DNA of 64,000 nucleotides from Lysobacter capsici (GCF_014779555.2 NZ_CP094357.1:3224001-3288000); one strand, 5' to 3'; shown: positions 48,940 to 62,528, counted from the stretch's first letter. Notes: generated by a model from the letters alone, not told the origin. Program-made: numbers and translations.

Positions 48940-49866
48940 GCGTATCTCTCCGAAAACTGCGACGAGTATAGAACGAGCTTGTGTGATCCACGACCGACTT
49001 GAGCGTGTCCGGAGCTTGCCTGTCCGGGCGCGATGCGCGGACGCGCGTCGGCTGTGCGAGTCCATCGCAAGCGATCCGCGGCGCTTACGGCGACCGAGTG
49101 ACCACCGCGGTCGCCACTGCTCCGCTCCGACGTCCATGCAGCAGCGAGCAACAATCGCAATGGCGCGGCCGCAGTCGAACTCGTATCCCAAGCCCCGCCT
49201 TGGCAGATCCCGGCCGCACCGACGGCCACGTCAGCATGCCGTTATCGCCGCAGTCGTCAGCGGCCGTCGAGCGGCAGGACTTGGATCGCGCAACCCTCGC
49301 CCCACTCTCTTACGCAGCGCGATGCCGTTCGCCCAACCGCAATCGCATATTCAAAAAGAACTCAATCACATCGCAGGCAATTACCCGCCATCGGAAAATC
49401 GTGAATCAATACCGATAAATAATCGCAATTCGTCGCCCGCCGACTTCGCGCCCGGCCATATACACAAATAAAACACCGACGCGGCACATCCAACATATCC
49501 TTTAAACACAGCTACTTGCGGCATTATTGCTGCGACGCATCAAATTCCCTGAAACTGTATTACAAAATCATCGGCAGCGAATGATATCGATTACTTCGAT
49601 TCCGCAGCGCGTATTTCCAGATACTTCCGAGCCGCGGCGACCGGCCGGCGAAAACGACCTGGTTTGCATTTTCTCTGTGAAACCCATCGACCGCGTTGAC
49701 GCTTTCGCGATCGCGCCTCCACGTTCCCTGCGCCGCGCCGCAACCCGTGCCGCGGCTTTCGCGCCGGACACCGGCCGCACCCGTCCACGCGTCGTCTCCC
49801 ATCGACGTCGCCCGGCCCCGTGCCTCGTGTCTGCCCGGCCTTATCAACGCTTCGGGGAACCCACCA
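48940..49866. other. divergent region between A2M and the first M4 protease
   Basis: About 930 nt. The half near A2M is GC-rich without features. From about 49380 to 49620 it is strongly AT-rich (TAAATAATC, ATATACACAAATAAAAC, ATATCCTTTAAAC) and includes the shared protease upstream element (49549-49563). No gene is seen. Confidence 0.6.
49549..49563 (+). promoter_or_regulatory. shared upstream element, M4 protease 1
   Basis: CTGAAACTGTATTAC, 13 of 15 identical to the element before proteases 2 and 3. It lies 303 nt before the start codon in an AT-rich island. GCATTATTGCTGC 30 nt upstream matches, in the reverse direction, the GCAGCAATAAT stretch next to the element of protease 3. Confidence 0.5.
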
Positions 49867-51783
49867 ATGAATCGCAACCTGTCCATCCTGGCGATCGCCA
49901 TCTCGCTCGCTTCGGCCGCCAGCGCCGCCACCGCCGCGCAGCGCGTCGACCTGCGCGCCAAGGACGTCGCCAAGCTCAATCAGCAGTACCGCTCGGCCGT
50001 GGCCAAGTCCGGCGCGGCGGTCAAGGCGAACGTGCGTCATGCCGAACTGATCGCGCTCGACGCTCAGTCGTCGCTGAGCCAGCTCAAGAGCAGCCAGGAT
50101 GCCGACGGCAGCCGCAACTACCGTTACCAGCAGACCTTCCGCAACGTGCCGGTGTTCGGCGAGCATGTGGTCGTGCGCGAAGACGCCAACGGCAATGTGC
50201 GCAGCCTGTTCGGCCGCTCGATCGAAGGCCTCGCCGCCGAACTGCCCGACGTCGCGCCCAAGCTCAGCGGCGCGCAGGCCTTGAATCTGGCCAAGCGCGC
50301 CGCGCTCGGCAAGCGCCTGGGCCAGATGCGCATCGAGAACGAAAGCAGCCGGCGCATGATCTATATCGACGACAACGGCGTGGCGCACATGAGCTATGTC
50401 GTGTCGTTCTTCGCCGACACCGCCAAGGGCGAGCCGACGCGTCCGTACGTGATCGTCGATGCCGACAGCGGCCGCGTGCTCAAGCAGTGGGAAGGCCTGA
50501 ATCACGCGTTGATCGGCACCGGCCCGGGCGGCAATACCAAGACCGGCCAGTATGAGTACGGCACCCAGTTCGCCAAGCTCGACGTGCAGCAAAACGGCAG
50601 CACCTGCGTTATGGAAAACGAATTCGTCAAAGCCGTGGATCTGGCCGGCTCGACCAGCGCCGCGGGCAAGCCGGCGTTCTCGTACACCTGTCCGCGCAAT
50701 ACCTTCAAGGCCATCAATGGCGGGTTCTCGCCGGTCAACGACGCGCATTTCTTCGGCAAGGTCATCTACGACATGTACAACAGCTACGTCGGCATGGCGC
50801 CGCTGTCGTTCAAGCTGACCATGGCCGTGCATTACGGCACCAATCACGACAATGCCTACTGGAACGGCACCACCATGCTGTTCGGCGACGGCGCCACCGT
50901 GTTCTATCCGCTGGTGAGCCTGGACGTGTCGGGACACGAGGTCTCGCATGGCTTCACCGAGCAGCAGTCGGGCCTGCTCTATTCCGGCCAGTCGGGCGGC
51001 ATCAATGAAGCCTATTCGGACATCGCCGGCGAGGCGGGCGAATTCTTCATGAACGGCACCAACGATTTCATGGTCGGCGCGCAGATCAAGAAGGGCAGCG
51101 GCGCGTTGCGCTACATGGACGACCCGACCCGCGACGGCGTCTCGATCGGGCATGCCAGCAACTACCGCAGCGGCATGAACGTTCATCACTCCTCGGGCGT
51201 CTACAACAAGGCCTTCTACACCCTGGCCAAGAAGGCCGGCTGGGATACGGTCAAGGCGTTCAAGGTCTTCGCCAAGGCCAACAAGGACTACTGGACCCCG
51301 AGCACCGACTTCAACAACGGCGCCTGCGGCGTGCAACAGGCGGCTACCGATCTGGGCTTCAACGTGGCCGACGTGACCGCCGCGTTCCAGGTGGTCGGCG
51401 TGGCTTGCCCCGGCGGTCCCGGCCCGGGCCCGGGTCCGGGCACCCAGACCTACAGCAACGGCAACGACGTCGCGATCGGCGACAACACCACCGTGGAAAG
51501 CTCGATCGTGGTCTCCGGCCGCACCGGCAACGCGCCGAGCAATGCCTCGGTGTCGGTCAACATCGTGCACACCTACAAACAGGACCTGAAGGTCGACCTG
51601 GTCGCGCCGGACGGCTCGCTCTACAACATCCACAACCGCACCGGCGGCAGCGCCGACAACGTCGCCGGCACCTTCACCTTCAATCTGTCGAGCGAAACCC
51701 TCAACGGCACCTGGAAGCTGCGGGTCAACGACAACGTCGGCGGCGACGTCGGCCGCATCGACACCTGGAGCATCACGTTCTGA
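49867..51783 (+). CDS. M4 (thermolysin-like) secreted metalloprotease with P-domain
   Basis: 638-residue preproprotease. Signal peptide to about residue 24 (ISLASAASAATAA-Q), an FTP/PepSY propeptide to about 210, then the M4 catalytic domain with zinc motif H357-E-V-S-H361 and E381 in GGINEAYSD. The catalytic His is in the [13 protein letters not shown] stretch. A Gly-Pro linker (about 518-527) leads to a C-terminal P-proprotein (proprotein convertase) domain ending in [17 protein letters not shown] ribosome site precedes ATG 49867. First of three tandem paralogues; secreted, probably by type II, for protein digestion. Confidence 0.95.
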   Translation: MNRNLSILAIAISLASAASAATAAQRVDLRAKDVAKLNQQYRSAVAKSGAAVKANVRHAELIALDAQSSLSQLKSSQDADGSRNYRYQQTFRNVPVFGEHVVVREDANGNVRSLFGRSIEGLAAELPDVAPKLSGAQALNLAKRAALGKRLGQMRIENESSRRMIYIDDNGVAHMSYVVSFFADTAKGEPTRPYVIVDADSGRVLKQWEGLNHALIGTGPGGNTKTGQYEYGTQFAKLDVQQNGSTCVMENEFVKAVDLAGSTSAAGKPAFSYTCPRNTFKAINGGFSPVNDAHFFGKVIYDMYNSYVGMAPLSFKLTMAVHYGTNHDNAYWNGTTMLFGDGATVFYPLVSLDVSGHEVSHGFTEQQSGLLYSGQSGGINEAYSDIAGEAGEFFMNGTNDFMVGAQIKKGSGALRYMDDPTRDGVSIGHASNYRSGMNVHHSSGVYNKAFYTLAKKAGWDTVKAFKVFAKANKDYWTPSTDFNNGACGVQQAATDLGFNVADVTAAFQVVGVACPGGPGPGPGPGTQTYSNGNDVAIGDNTTVESSIVVSGRTGNAPSNASVSVNIVHTYKQDLKVDLVAPDGSLYNIHNRTGGSADNVAGTFTFNLSSETLNGTWKLRVNDNVGGDVGRIDTWSITF

Positions 51784-51836
51784 TGGTACGCACCACGTAA
51801 TACGCAACACCTGAGGCGATGCGCATGATCGCCCCG

Positions 51837-51868
51837 AAAACCCCGGTCCAGGCCGGGGTTTTCTTTTT
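51837..51868 (+). terminator. rho-independent terminator, M4 protease 1
   Basis: AAAACCCCGG (51837-51846) pairs with CCGGGGTTTT (51853-51862), then CTTTTTC. Proteases 2 and 3 end in the same kind of stem. Confidence 0.93.
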
Positions 51869-52009
51869 CGCCCGGCGACGATGTCGCGATGCGACCACGC
51901 CATGCGGCGCGGCTCGCCAGCCGTTGTTGCTTCGCCGCGGGCGGTCGTCGAACGCGGTTTTGTGCGGTCGTGCCGGTTTCGGCCATATAACCCCAGCCAT
52001 GACGAAACG

Positions 52010-52026
52010 TTATGCCACGACATAAT
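52010..52026. promoter_or_regulatory. inverted repeat TTATG-N6-CATAAT, M4 protease 2
   Basis: TTATG (52010-52014) and CATAAT (52021-52026) with a 6-nt spacer. The same repeat, with the same spacing, lies upstream of protease 3 (54274-54290). It is about 230 nt before the shared element, suggesting a second regulator site. Confidence 0.4.
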
Positions 52027-52232
52027 GATTCGATATTGCCAAGACAGGTCACATGATTCGACGGATGAGTGTCACGCGGCGCTATTGACGAATCCCGGCG
52101 ATGGTGAGTTTCGAGTTTCAAACGCCCTCGCCCGGCTCATGGCCACGCCCGCGGCGGCGACGAAAACCCGCCGCGGTCACAGTATCGGGCGCCGACGAAT
52201 CCAGAATCGTCCAGTTCGCCCGATTAAATTAT

Positions 52233-52267
52233 GCTGCATTGCAACATAGTCGCTGAAACATTATTAC
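52233..52267 (+). promoter_or_regulatory. shared upstream element, M4 protease 2
   Basis: GCTGCATTGCA (52233-52243), 9 nt, then CTGAAACATTATTAC (52253-52267). Both words and their spacing are identical before protease 3. TTGCAA and TTATTA, 16 nt apart, could be -35 and -10 boxes; if so the leader would be nearly 290 nt. Confidence 0.55.
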
Positions 52268-52422
52268 CCGACGCGGTTTTAGCCCAAAAAAACAGGGAAA
52301 TAGCGCGATCCAGACAGCGCGCGGCTTTCCGCCGCAATCCCCGATCCGGCGCGGAAATAGCGGTCTCATCGCGGGTGTGATCGCGGTGCGCGGGTTTGAC
52401 CGTTCTTGCCGGCGATCCCTAG

Positions 52423-54105
<1,683 letters not shown>

Positions 54106-54207
54106 GTCGGTATGGCCGACCGGTCGCCGAGCGGTTTTTTCGGCACCGGCCATGCGATCGATCGCTCACGATCGCCGGCCCTGCCGCGTCGGCCCACATG
54201 CAATCTG

Positions 54208-54238
54208 AAAACCCCGGCCCCGGCCGGGGTTTTCTTTT
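54208..54238 (+). terminator. rho-independent terminator, M4 protease 2
   Basis: AAAACCCCGGC (54208-54218) pairs with GCCGGGGTTTT (54223-54233), followed by CTTTT. Near-identical to the terminators of proteases 1 and 3. Confidence 0.93.
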
Positions 54239-54273
54239 CCGACACCGGAACCGTGGTTCGCCAAGCGAACCGC

Positions 54274-54302
54274 TTATGCAAAAACATAATAAATACGTAT
54301 TT
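54274..54302. promoter_or_regulatory. adjacent palindromes upstream of M4 protease 3
   Basis: TTATG-N6-CATAAT (54274-54290) is directly followed by the perfect 12-bp palindrome AAATACGTATTT (54291-54302). The first repeats the site before protease 2. Both are strikingly AT-rich for this genome. Confidence 0.45.
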
Positions 54303-54516
54303 GGGAGTGCGCTCGCAGAACCGTGCGTGCATGGGTCACAGGCAGGGCTGGAATTTCCATAACACGCTAAAAAACCGGAAACGCCGCGGTTCATGCATGA
54401 ATCAAGCAGGCATCTGGCAAGCGGCCGAGCTCCGGCGCGAGCCCTTCGAGCAGCCCTCGACCGATATATCCAACGCAATATGTGACCTATTACCCCACCT
54501 CGACGACGCAGGAATC

Positions 54517-54552
54517 TGCTGCATTGCAGCAATAATCCTGAAACATTATTAC
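54517..54552 (+). promoter_or_regulatory. shared upstream element, M4 protease 3
   Basis: TGCTGC-ATT-GCAGCA is a perfect palindrome (54517-54531), followed by CTGAAACATTATTAC (54538-54552), identical to the one before protease 2. TTGCAG and TTATTA sit 16 nt apart. It lies 331 nt before the start codon. Confidence 0.55.
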
Positions 54553-54832
54553 GCTCCGAAATTTCGTGACGCGCAAACGTGAAAACGTTTCAGGCCTGAT
54601 CGTAGAACGATCTCAGACGAAATCATTTGTCGCCGCGATCCGCACACGTCGCATTCGACGTGTGACCGGCGTCGGTCGCGTTGACTCGACTTTAGGGCAC
54701 GGCCAGCGTGCCACCGCCGTGCTACGCGTCAGCACGGTATCCGCACGGAGTTCGACTACGCGAACGTCCTCGGGCACGGAATGCCTCGGGCCGAACGCGC
54801 GAACGACGGGGGAGCGGATGTACGAGCACTGA

Positions 54833-56800
<1,968 letters not shown>

Positions 56801-56841
56801 TTGGTACGCAACACGTAAGGCGATGCGCATGATCGCTCTGG

Positions 56842-56870
56842 AAACCCCGGCCTAGGCCGGGGTTTTCTTT
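56842..56870 (+). terminator. rho-independent terminator, M4 protease 3
   Basis: A perfect 24-bp palindrome, AAACCCCGGCC-TA-GGCCGGGG with TTT closing the stem, followed by TCTTTT. It is of the same type as the terminators of the two other proteases. Confidence 0.93.
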
Positions 56871-57040
56871 TGCGCGATGGGCACGGCTACGCACTTGGTT
56901 TGCGCTTCGCGCCGAGGTAATTTCAGCCGAGCGCATGGGAGACAAACCGCCAAGCCGATCCCGCCTCGCGCGACGGCTTTATTCAGACGGCATGCGTGAA
57001 CACAAGATCGCCACCCTGTGAACGCAACGGGTATCGTGCC

Positions 57041-57385
57041 ATGACAGATTTCGGTTCCAGCTTCGCATCGCTTTCCGGCATTCTTCGCAAGCACAGCGCC
57101 GGCATGTCCATCAAGACGGACGAACCCGGTCATTTCTACGTCGAACGGGCCGCGGCCACGGCCAAGGCGAAGCCCCGGTTTTTCGGCGCCGTGCAGACGA
57201 AGAAGTCCTACGTCAGCTATCACCTGATGCCCGTGTATGAAGATCCGTCCCTGCTCGATGGCATCAGCGACGGCCTGCGCAAGAAGATGCAGGGAAAATC
57301 GTGCTTCAATTTCACCGCGAGCGACCCGTCGCTGTTCGAAGAACTCGATGCGCTCACGAAAAAATGCGCGGCGGCAGCCGACTGA
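57041..57385 (+). CDS. small conserved protein of unknown function (114 aa)
   Basis: 114 residues, no signal peptide, probably cytoplasmic. It contains TKKSYVSYHLMPVYEDPSLL and LRKKMQGKSCFNFTASDPSL, a pattern I associate with a widespread small protein family of unknown role (similar in style to DUF1801-type proteins). Start taken as ATG 57041; an upstream start at 56996 would add 15 unlikely residues. It converges with the DUF1428 gene. Confidence 0.75.
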   Translation: MTDFGSSFASLSGILRKHSAGMSIKTDEPGHFYVERAAATAKAKPRFFGAVQTKKSYVSYHLMPVYEDPSLLDGISDGLRKKMQGKSCFNFTASDPSLFEELDALTKKCAAAAD

Positions 57386-57480
57386 TCCGGCACGGCGCCT
57401 GATGCTTCATTCAAAACCGACTTGCGTGATTCCAGCAAAAGCGCGGCATCGACAGCCCGGCAGGCGCTTGCGTCTCAACT

Positions 57481-57512
57481 GCGCGCCGCCCCGCTCGAGC
57501 GAGGCGGCGCGC
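57481..57512. terminator. GC-rich hairpin between convergent genes
   Basis: GCGCGCCGCC (57481-57490) and GGCGGCGCGC (57503-57512) form a perfect 10-bp stem with a 12-nt loop. No T-tract on either strand, so termination is only possible. Confidence 0.4.
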
Positions 57513-57529
57513 CTCACGTGACGGTCCGA

Positions 57530-57883
57530 TCAGAACTCGACCAGCTTCTTGAACCCGCCGAAGATCATCCGCTTGCCGTCGAACGGCATGTTCTCGGCCT
57601 GCATCTTCAGGCGCGGGTCGTTCATCACCTGCTTGTTGATGCGGTCGCGCGCCGCGCGGCTCTTGTAGACGATCCACGCGAACACCACGACTTCGCCGGG
57701 CTTGAGCTTCACCGCCTGCGGAAACGAGGTGCTCTTGCCCGGCTTGACGTCGTCCTCGACCGCTTCGACGTACGACAGCGCGCCGTACTCCATCCAGATC
57801 TTGCCGGCCTGGCGCGACAGGCGCCGGTATGCGGCGAGATTGCTCTTGGGTACCGCCAGTACGAATCCATCCACGTAGCTCAT
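57530..57883 (-). CDS. DUF1428 family protein (YbaA-like)
   Basis: 117-residue dimeric alpha/beta-barrel-like protein. MSYVDGFVLAVPKSNLAAYRR at the start and KMQAENMPFDGKRMIFGGFK near the end are typical of DUF1428. The start ATG 57883 has a full AGGAGG site. The function of the family is unknown. It lies 68 nt after the MFS gene on the same strand and may be co-transcribed with it. Confidence 0.9.
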   Translation of the reverse strand: MSYVDGFVLAVPKSNLAAYRRLSRQAGKIWMEYGALSYVEAVEDDVKPGKSTSFPQAVKLKPGEVVVFAWIVYKSRAARDRINKQVMNDPRLKMQAENMPFDGKRMIFGGFKKLVEF

Positions 57884-57951
57884 GCGTCCTCCTGCGGGCC
57901 AGGCCCGTTGCTGGGATTGAAGCCGTTCGAACTTATTCGTGTGGGCAACGC

Positions 57952-59418
57952 TCAATGCATCGCCGGCTGCGCGCTCTCGGCGGCCTGATTCGCCGGCGTG
58001 CGCAGCAGCAGGCCGCCGAGCAAGGCCGCGGTCAAACCGAATACCGCGCCGACCGCAAACGCGAGGTGATAACCCTCGGCCTGCGCCGCGATCAGCTCGC
58101 TGCCCGCGGCGATCCGCGCCGAGGTGCGCGACGCGGCCAGGCTGGCCAGAATCGCCAGTCCCAACGCGCCGCCCATCATGAACGCGGTGTTGACCACGCC
58201 CGAAGCCAGGCCCGATTCGGCCGGCGAGACATCGCTCATCGCCGCCAGCAACAAGGGATTGAACGCGATGCCGGCACCGAGCCCGAGCAACAGCATGCCG
58301 GGCAATACATCGCTGACGAAATCGCCGCCGACCGGCGCGCGCGCGAACAGCAGCAGGCCGATCGTCGCCAGGGCCAGGCCGGCCGCGAGCGGCCAACGGA
58401 TGCCGAAGCGCATCACCAGCTTGGCCGACAAGCCCAGCGAGAACGCCGCCATGATCAGGTTCGACGGCAGGAACGCGAGACCGACCTGCATCGGCGAGTA
58501 CTTCAGCACCAACTGCATGTACAGCGCCGACAGGAAGAACCAGGCGAACATCGCCGCCGCCCACAGCACGCCGACCGTATTCGCCACCGCGACATTGCGC
58601 AGGCGGAACAGGCTCAGCGGCATCAGCGGCGCGCTGACCCGCGATTCGATCCACAGGAACGCGAGCAACAACACAATCGCAACACCGAGCAGGCCGAGCG
58701 TAGCCAGCGAGGTCCAGCCGGCTTCGTTGCCGTTGACGATCGCGTACACCGCGAGCATCAGCGAGGCGGTCACGGTGATGGAACCTGCGACGTCCAACTG
58801 GCCCTCGCCCGGCCCGCGCGACGCCGGCAGCAACTTCAGCGTCGCCGCGATCACGATCAGGCCGATCGGAATATTGACCAGGAAAATCCAGTGCCAGCTC
58901 AATCCGCCGGTGAGCAATCCGCCGAGCAGCACGCCGACGCTGCCGCCGCCGGCGCAGACGAAGCTGTACACGCCCATCGCCTTGGCCCGGTCGGCCGGCT
59001 CGGTAAACAGATTCATGATCAGCGACAACGCCACCGCGGTGACGACCGCGCCGCCAAGCCCCTGCACGCCGCGCGCGGCCACCAGGAAGGTCTGACTGCC
59101 GGCCAGCCCGCAGGCCAGCGACGCCAGGGTGAACACCGCGATGCCGATCAGGAACACGCGGCGATGGCCGAACAGATCGCCGAGCCGCCCGCCCAGCAAC
59201 AGGAAGCCGCCGAAGGTCAGCAGATAAGCATTCACCACCCAGGCCAGCGAGCTTTCGCTGAACCCCAGGTCGGTGCGGATCGACGGCAGCGCGACATTCA
59301 CGATGGTCGAGTCGAGCACGATCATCAACGCGCCCATGCACAGCACGGCCAGCGCGGCCCAGCGGTGGTCGTGGGGCTTGCGCTCGGCGTGCTCGGCGGA
59401 AAGCTGTTGATCGGTCAT
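57952..59418 (-). CDS. MFS efflux transporter, DHA2 (EmrB/QacA) family
   Basis: 488-residue inner-membrane drug/proton antiporter with 14 predicted helices. It shows motif D1-like LDSTIVNVALPSI after helix 1, motif A GGRLGDLFGHRRVF, and motif C in GGGSVGVLLGGLLTGGLSWHWIFLVNIPIG. Likely exports toxic compounds or self-made antibiotics. No membrane-fusion partner or regulator gene is adjacent. Start ATG 59418. Confidence 0.92.
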   Translation of the reverse strand: MTDQQLSAEHAERKPHDHRWAALAVLCMGALMIVLDSTIVNVALPSIRTDLGFSESSLAWVVNAYLLTFGGFLLLGGRLGDLFGHRRVFLIGIAVFTLASLACGLAGSQTFLVAARGVQGLGGAVVTAVALSLIMNLFTEPADRAKAMGVYSFVCAGGGSVGVLLGGLLTGGLSWHWIFLVNIPIGLIVIAATLKLLPASRGPGEGQLDVAGSITVTASLMLAVYAIVNGNEAGWTSLATLGLLGVAIVLLLAFLWIESRVSAPLMPLSLFRLRNVAVANTVGVLWAAAMFAWFFLSALYMQLVLKYSPMQVGLAFLPSNLIMAAFSLGLSAKLVMRFGIRWPLAAGLALATIGLLLFARAPVGGDFVSDVLPGMLLLGLGAGIAFNPLLLAAMSDVSPAESGLASGVVNTAFMMGGALGLAILASLAASRTSARIAAGSELIAAQAEGYHLAFAVGAVFGLTAALLGGLLLRTPANQAAESAQPAMH

Positions 59419-60114
59419 GCGCGATGAAGTCCTTTGCTGCGGAGATGCGGCCCGGTTGCCGGATCGATCGATCCGGAAACGATCGTTCGCTCGGGTCGGG
59501 CGCGCGTTGATTGCGATACTCGATGCATGCGGATGCGAGTTGCAAGCGGCTTGCGATTTCGCGGTTCGATGGATCGCGGTTCTAGCCGGTTCGATGCAAA
59601 TCCGCAGCCAAATCCACGGACGTCGCCGCTGCTCGCGCGGCGACGCCGCATCAGCCGCGGCCGCTTTCGACGCGCCTCATGACCGAATCCGACACGAACC
59701 GCACATGCCCACGCATCCGAGCCACCGCCAGCCTGCGAGCGACTATCGCCCGCGCCCGCAGCCGGTCACAGTGTGATTTGTCATGCCAGATCTTGACTTG
59801 AATCAACCAAATGCGTGTTCTCTGGCACGCGATCGCACTGTATCGACACAACGAACCTCGCATCCGCGTTCAGCCAACACCATGGCCACGTCGACGATCA
59901 AGGCCGACACCTCGCAATCGATACGATCGCGTATCGATGTGGAATCGGCGAACGATCTCAACTTCGCGGATCGTGGATCGGCACAATCGCAAGCTCGCGT
60001 CGCTGCCGACGGATCGCCTCGCAGTTCGAACGCGCCTCGTTCGTGGATCGACGAGTCCGACCGATCCCGGATCGCCCCCCAACGCCTGGGGATGCCACTG
60101 GAGAAGGATTCTCT
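59419..60114. other. divergent region between the MFS and S8 protease genes
   Basis: About 700 nt containing both promoters. It is rich in GATC and CGATCG words and has an 11-bp palindrome TCACA-G-TGTGA at 59766-59776 and a TTGACT at 59793-59798. No gene is supported. Confidence 0.5.
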
Positions 60115-62325
60115 ATGCGCTACGTCAACACCCGCTCCCAACCCACCCGCTCGCACGGCCTGAGCCTCGCCATCGCCGCCTCGATCGGCCTGTGCTCGCT
60201 CGCCGGCGCGCCTGCGTTCGCCGGCGAAGCCCGGCTGTCCGGCCTGGATGCGCAGCCCTCGTTCGATCGCTTCATCGTCCGCTATGTGCCCGGCAGCGCC
60301 GCGCGCGGCACCGCTTCGGCCAAGGCGTCCGCGTTGAATCGCGCCGCCGAACGGGTGCGACGCGGCGCCGAACCGGCGCTCGCGCTCAAGACCCTGCGCT
60401 CGACCGCGCTGGCCGGCACCGACGTCGTCATCGCCGACCGCCGTCTCGACCGCGATCAGGCCGCCGCGTTGATGCGCCGGCTGGCCGCCGATCCACAAGT
60501 CGATTACGTCGAGATCGATGCGCGCATGCACACCACCATGACCCCCAACGATCCGAGCTACCCGTTGCAATGGGGTTACAACGACGCCGACGCCGGCATC
60601 CGCGCCGAACAGGCCTGGGACATCGGCAACGGCGCGGGCGTGGTCGTCGCCGTGCTCGATACCGGCATCACCTCGCACGGCGATCTAAATGCCAACATCG
60701 TTGCCGGCTACGACTTCATCAACGACGCGGCCACCGCACGCGACGGAAACGGTCGCGATCCCAACCCGAACGACGAAGGCGATTGGGAAAGCGCCGGCGA
60801 ATGCGGTCCGTTCGCGGCCGCCAATTCGAGCTGGCACGGCACCCATGTCGCCGGCACGATCGCCGCGGTCACCAACAACGGCTCCGGCGTCGCCGGCACC
60901 GCGTTCGGCGCGCGGGTCCAGCCGGTGCGCGTGCTCGGCCGTTGCGGCGGCTATCTGTCCGACATCGCCGACGCGATCGTATGGGCGTCCGGCGGCGCGG
61001 TCGCCGGAATTCCGGCCAACGCGACGCCCGCCAACGTGATCAACATGAGCCTGGGCGGCTCGGGCGTGTGCAGCGCGACGTATCAGAACGCGATCGACGG
61101 CGCGGTCGCGCGCGGCACCACCGTGGTCGTCGCGGCCGGCAATGGCAACGTCGATGCCGCCAACGCCAACCCCGCCAACTGCAACAACGTGATCGCGGTC
61201 GGCGCGGTCGACAGCAACGGCGCGCGTTCGGTCTGGAACGCCAGCCAGCAATCCAACTTCGGCGCCCTGGTCGATCTGGCCGCGCCGGGCACCGATATCT
61301 ACTCCACGCTCAACTCGGGCGCGACCACGCCCGCGGCCGCCAGCTACGGCTATATGAGCGGCACCTCGATGGCCGCGCCGCATGTCGCCGGCGTGGTCGC
61401 GCTGCTGCGTTCGGTATCGTCGCAGCAACGCACGCCGGCGCAGATCGAAAGCCTGCTCAAGTCGACCGCGACGCCGTTCCCGAGCACGCCCTCGCAACCG
61501 ATCGGCACCGGCATCGTCAATGCCGCCGCCGCGGTCAATGCCGTCGCGAGCGGCGCGGCGCCGGGCACGATCGTCGGCATGGGCAACAAATGCCTGGATG
61601 TGCGCGGTGGCGCCACCGCCAACGCGAGCGTGGTGCAGGTGTTCGGCTGCAACGGCTTTGCGCAGCAGAACTGGTCGCTCGGCGACACCTACGCCAATCT
61701 GCGCGGCGTGCCGAGCGGACGCATGCTCGACGTGGTTGGGATCAATCCCGACAACGGCGCGCAATTGCAGATCTACGACGCCACCGGCGCGAGCAATCAG
61801 GCCTGGAGCTTCACCAACACGACCATCCTCAGTCTGGGCAGCAAGGCGGTGGACGCGATCGGCGGCAGTTCCGCCAACGGCACGCTGCTGCAGCTGTGGG
61901 ACAGCTCCGGCGTCGCCCAGCAGACCTGGAACTTCAATCCGCAGACCGGCGCCATCACCGGCATCGGCGGCAAATGCCTGGACGTGATCGGCGGCAACAG
62001 CGCCGACGGCACTCCAGTGCAGTTGTGGGACTGCAGCGGCGTGGCCCAGCAGAAGTGGCGGCTCGGACCCGGCGGCCGCATTCTCGGTATCGGCGGCAAG
62101 TGCCTGGAAGCGGCCAACGGCAGTTTCGCCAATGGCACCCAGATACGGATCTGGAGCTGCAACGGCCTTCCCCATCAGTCCTGGCGTTTACGCGGCGAAA
62201 TCCGCAGCGGGCTCAACGGCAAGTGCCTCGACGATCCGAACTTGGGCCAGTACGACGGATCGCTGGTGCATATGTGGACCTGCCACGGCGGGCCCAATCA
62301 GCGTTGGGAATATCGTTCGTACTGA
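60115..62325 (+). CDS. secreted S8 (subtilisin-like) protease with two ricin-B lectin modules
   Basis: 736-residue protein. Signal peptide to about residue 37 (GAPAFA-GEA), an I9-like propeptide to about 140, and an S8 domain with triad D182 (AVLDTGI), H241 (SSWHGTHVAG) and S418 (SGTSMAAPH). From about 484 to the end there are six beta-trefoil repeats with QxW motifs (QQNW, NQAW, QQTW, QQKW, HQSW, NQRW), giving two ricin-B-type modules of three repeats. These should bind sugar or cell-wall polymer and target the protease. AGAAGG precedes ATG 60115. Confidence 0.94.
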   Translation: MRYVNTRSQPTRSHGLSLAIAASIGLCSLAGAPAFAGEARLSGLDAQPSFDRFIVRYVPGSAARGTASAKASALNRAAERVRRGAEPALALKTLRSTALAGTDVVIADRRLDRDQAAALMRRLAADPQVDYVEIDARMHTTMTPNDPSYPLQWGYNDADAGIRAEQAWDIGNGAGVVVAVLDTGITSHGDLNANIVAGYDFINDAATARDGNGRDPNPNDEGDWESAGECGPFAAANSSWHGTHVAGTIAAVTNNGSGVAGTAFGARVQPVRVLGRCGGYLSDIADAIVWASGGAVAGIPANATPANVINMSLGGSGVCSATYQNAIDGAVARGTTVVVAAGNGNVDAANANPANCNNVIAVGAVDSNGARSVWNASQQSNFGALVDLAAPGTDIYSTLNSGATTPAAASYGYMSGTSMAAPHVAGVVALLRSVSSQQRTPAQIESLLKSTATPFPSTPSQPIGTGIVNAAAAVNAVASGAAPGTIVGMGNKCLDVRGGATANASVVQVFGCNGFAQQNWSLGDTYANLRGVPSGRMLDVVGINPDNGAQLQIYDATGASNQAWSFTNTTILSLGSKAVDAIGGSSANGTLLQLWDSSGVAQQTWNFNPQTGAITGIGGKCLDVIGGNSADGTPVQLWDCSGVAQQKWRLGPGGRILGIGGKCLEAANGSFANGTQIRIWSCNGLPHQSWRLRGEIRSGLNGKCLDDPNLGQYDGSLVHMWTCHGGPNQRWEYRSY

Positions 62326-62390
62326 GTCGGCCGCGCTTGCGATGATCGGCGACATGCGCCTGGGCGAAACGACGCTCAAGCACCCTGCAG

Positions 62391-62436
62391 AACCAGACGC
62401 GCCGCCCGAGGGCGGCGCGTTCTGGTTTCTGTCTTG
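62391..62436 (+). terminator. rho-independent terminator of the S8 protease gene
   Basis: The 16-nt arm AACCAGACGCGCCGCC (62391-62406) pairs with the arm at 62411-62427 with one bulged T; the loop is CGAG. A T-rich tail TTCTGTCTT follows. Confidence 0.8.
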
Positions 62437-62528
62437 CGGGTTTCCCGCTTGCGCGGTGCACCGCGCGATTTGCGATCAACGATTTCCAACCGCGCGATCG
62501 CGACGCGGATCGATCGCGCCGCGCGCGA

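Noticed and set aside
54394-54582. A small frame (MNQAGIWQAAELRREPF...) before M4 protease 3
   Set aside because: Part of it reads directly over the shared upstream element (CTGAAACATTATTAC gives LKHYY), it lacks a ribosome site, and there is no counterpart at protease 1 or 2.
59766-59776. TCACA-G-TGTGA as a Clp/CRP site
   Set aside because: The half sites are in the reverse order and too close for the TGTGA-N6-TCACA consensus.
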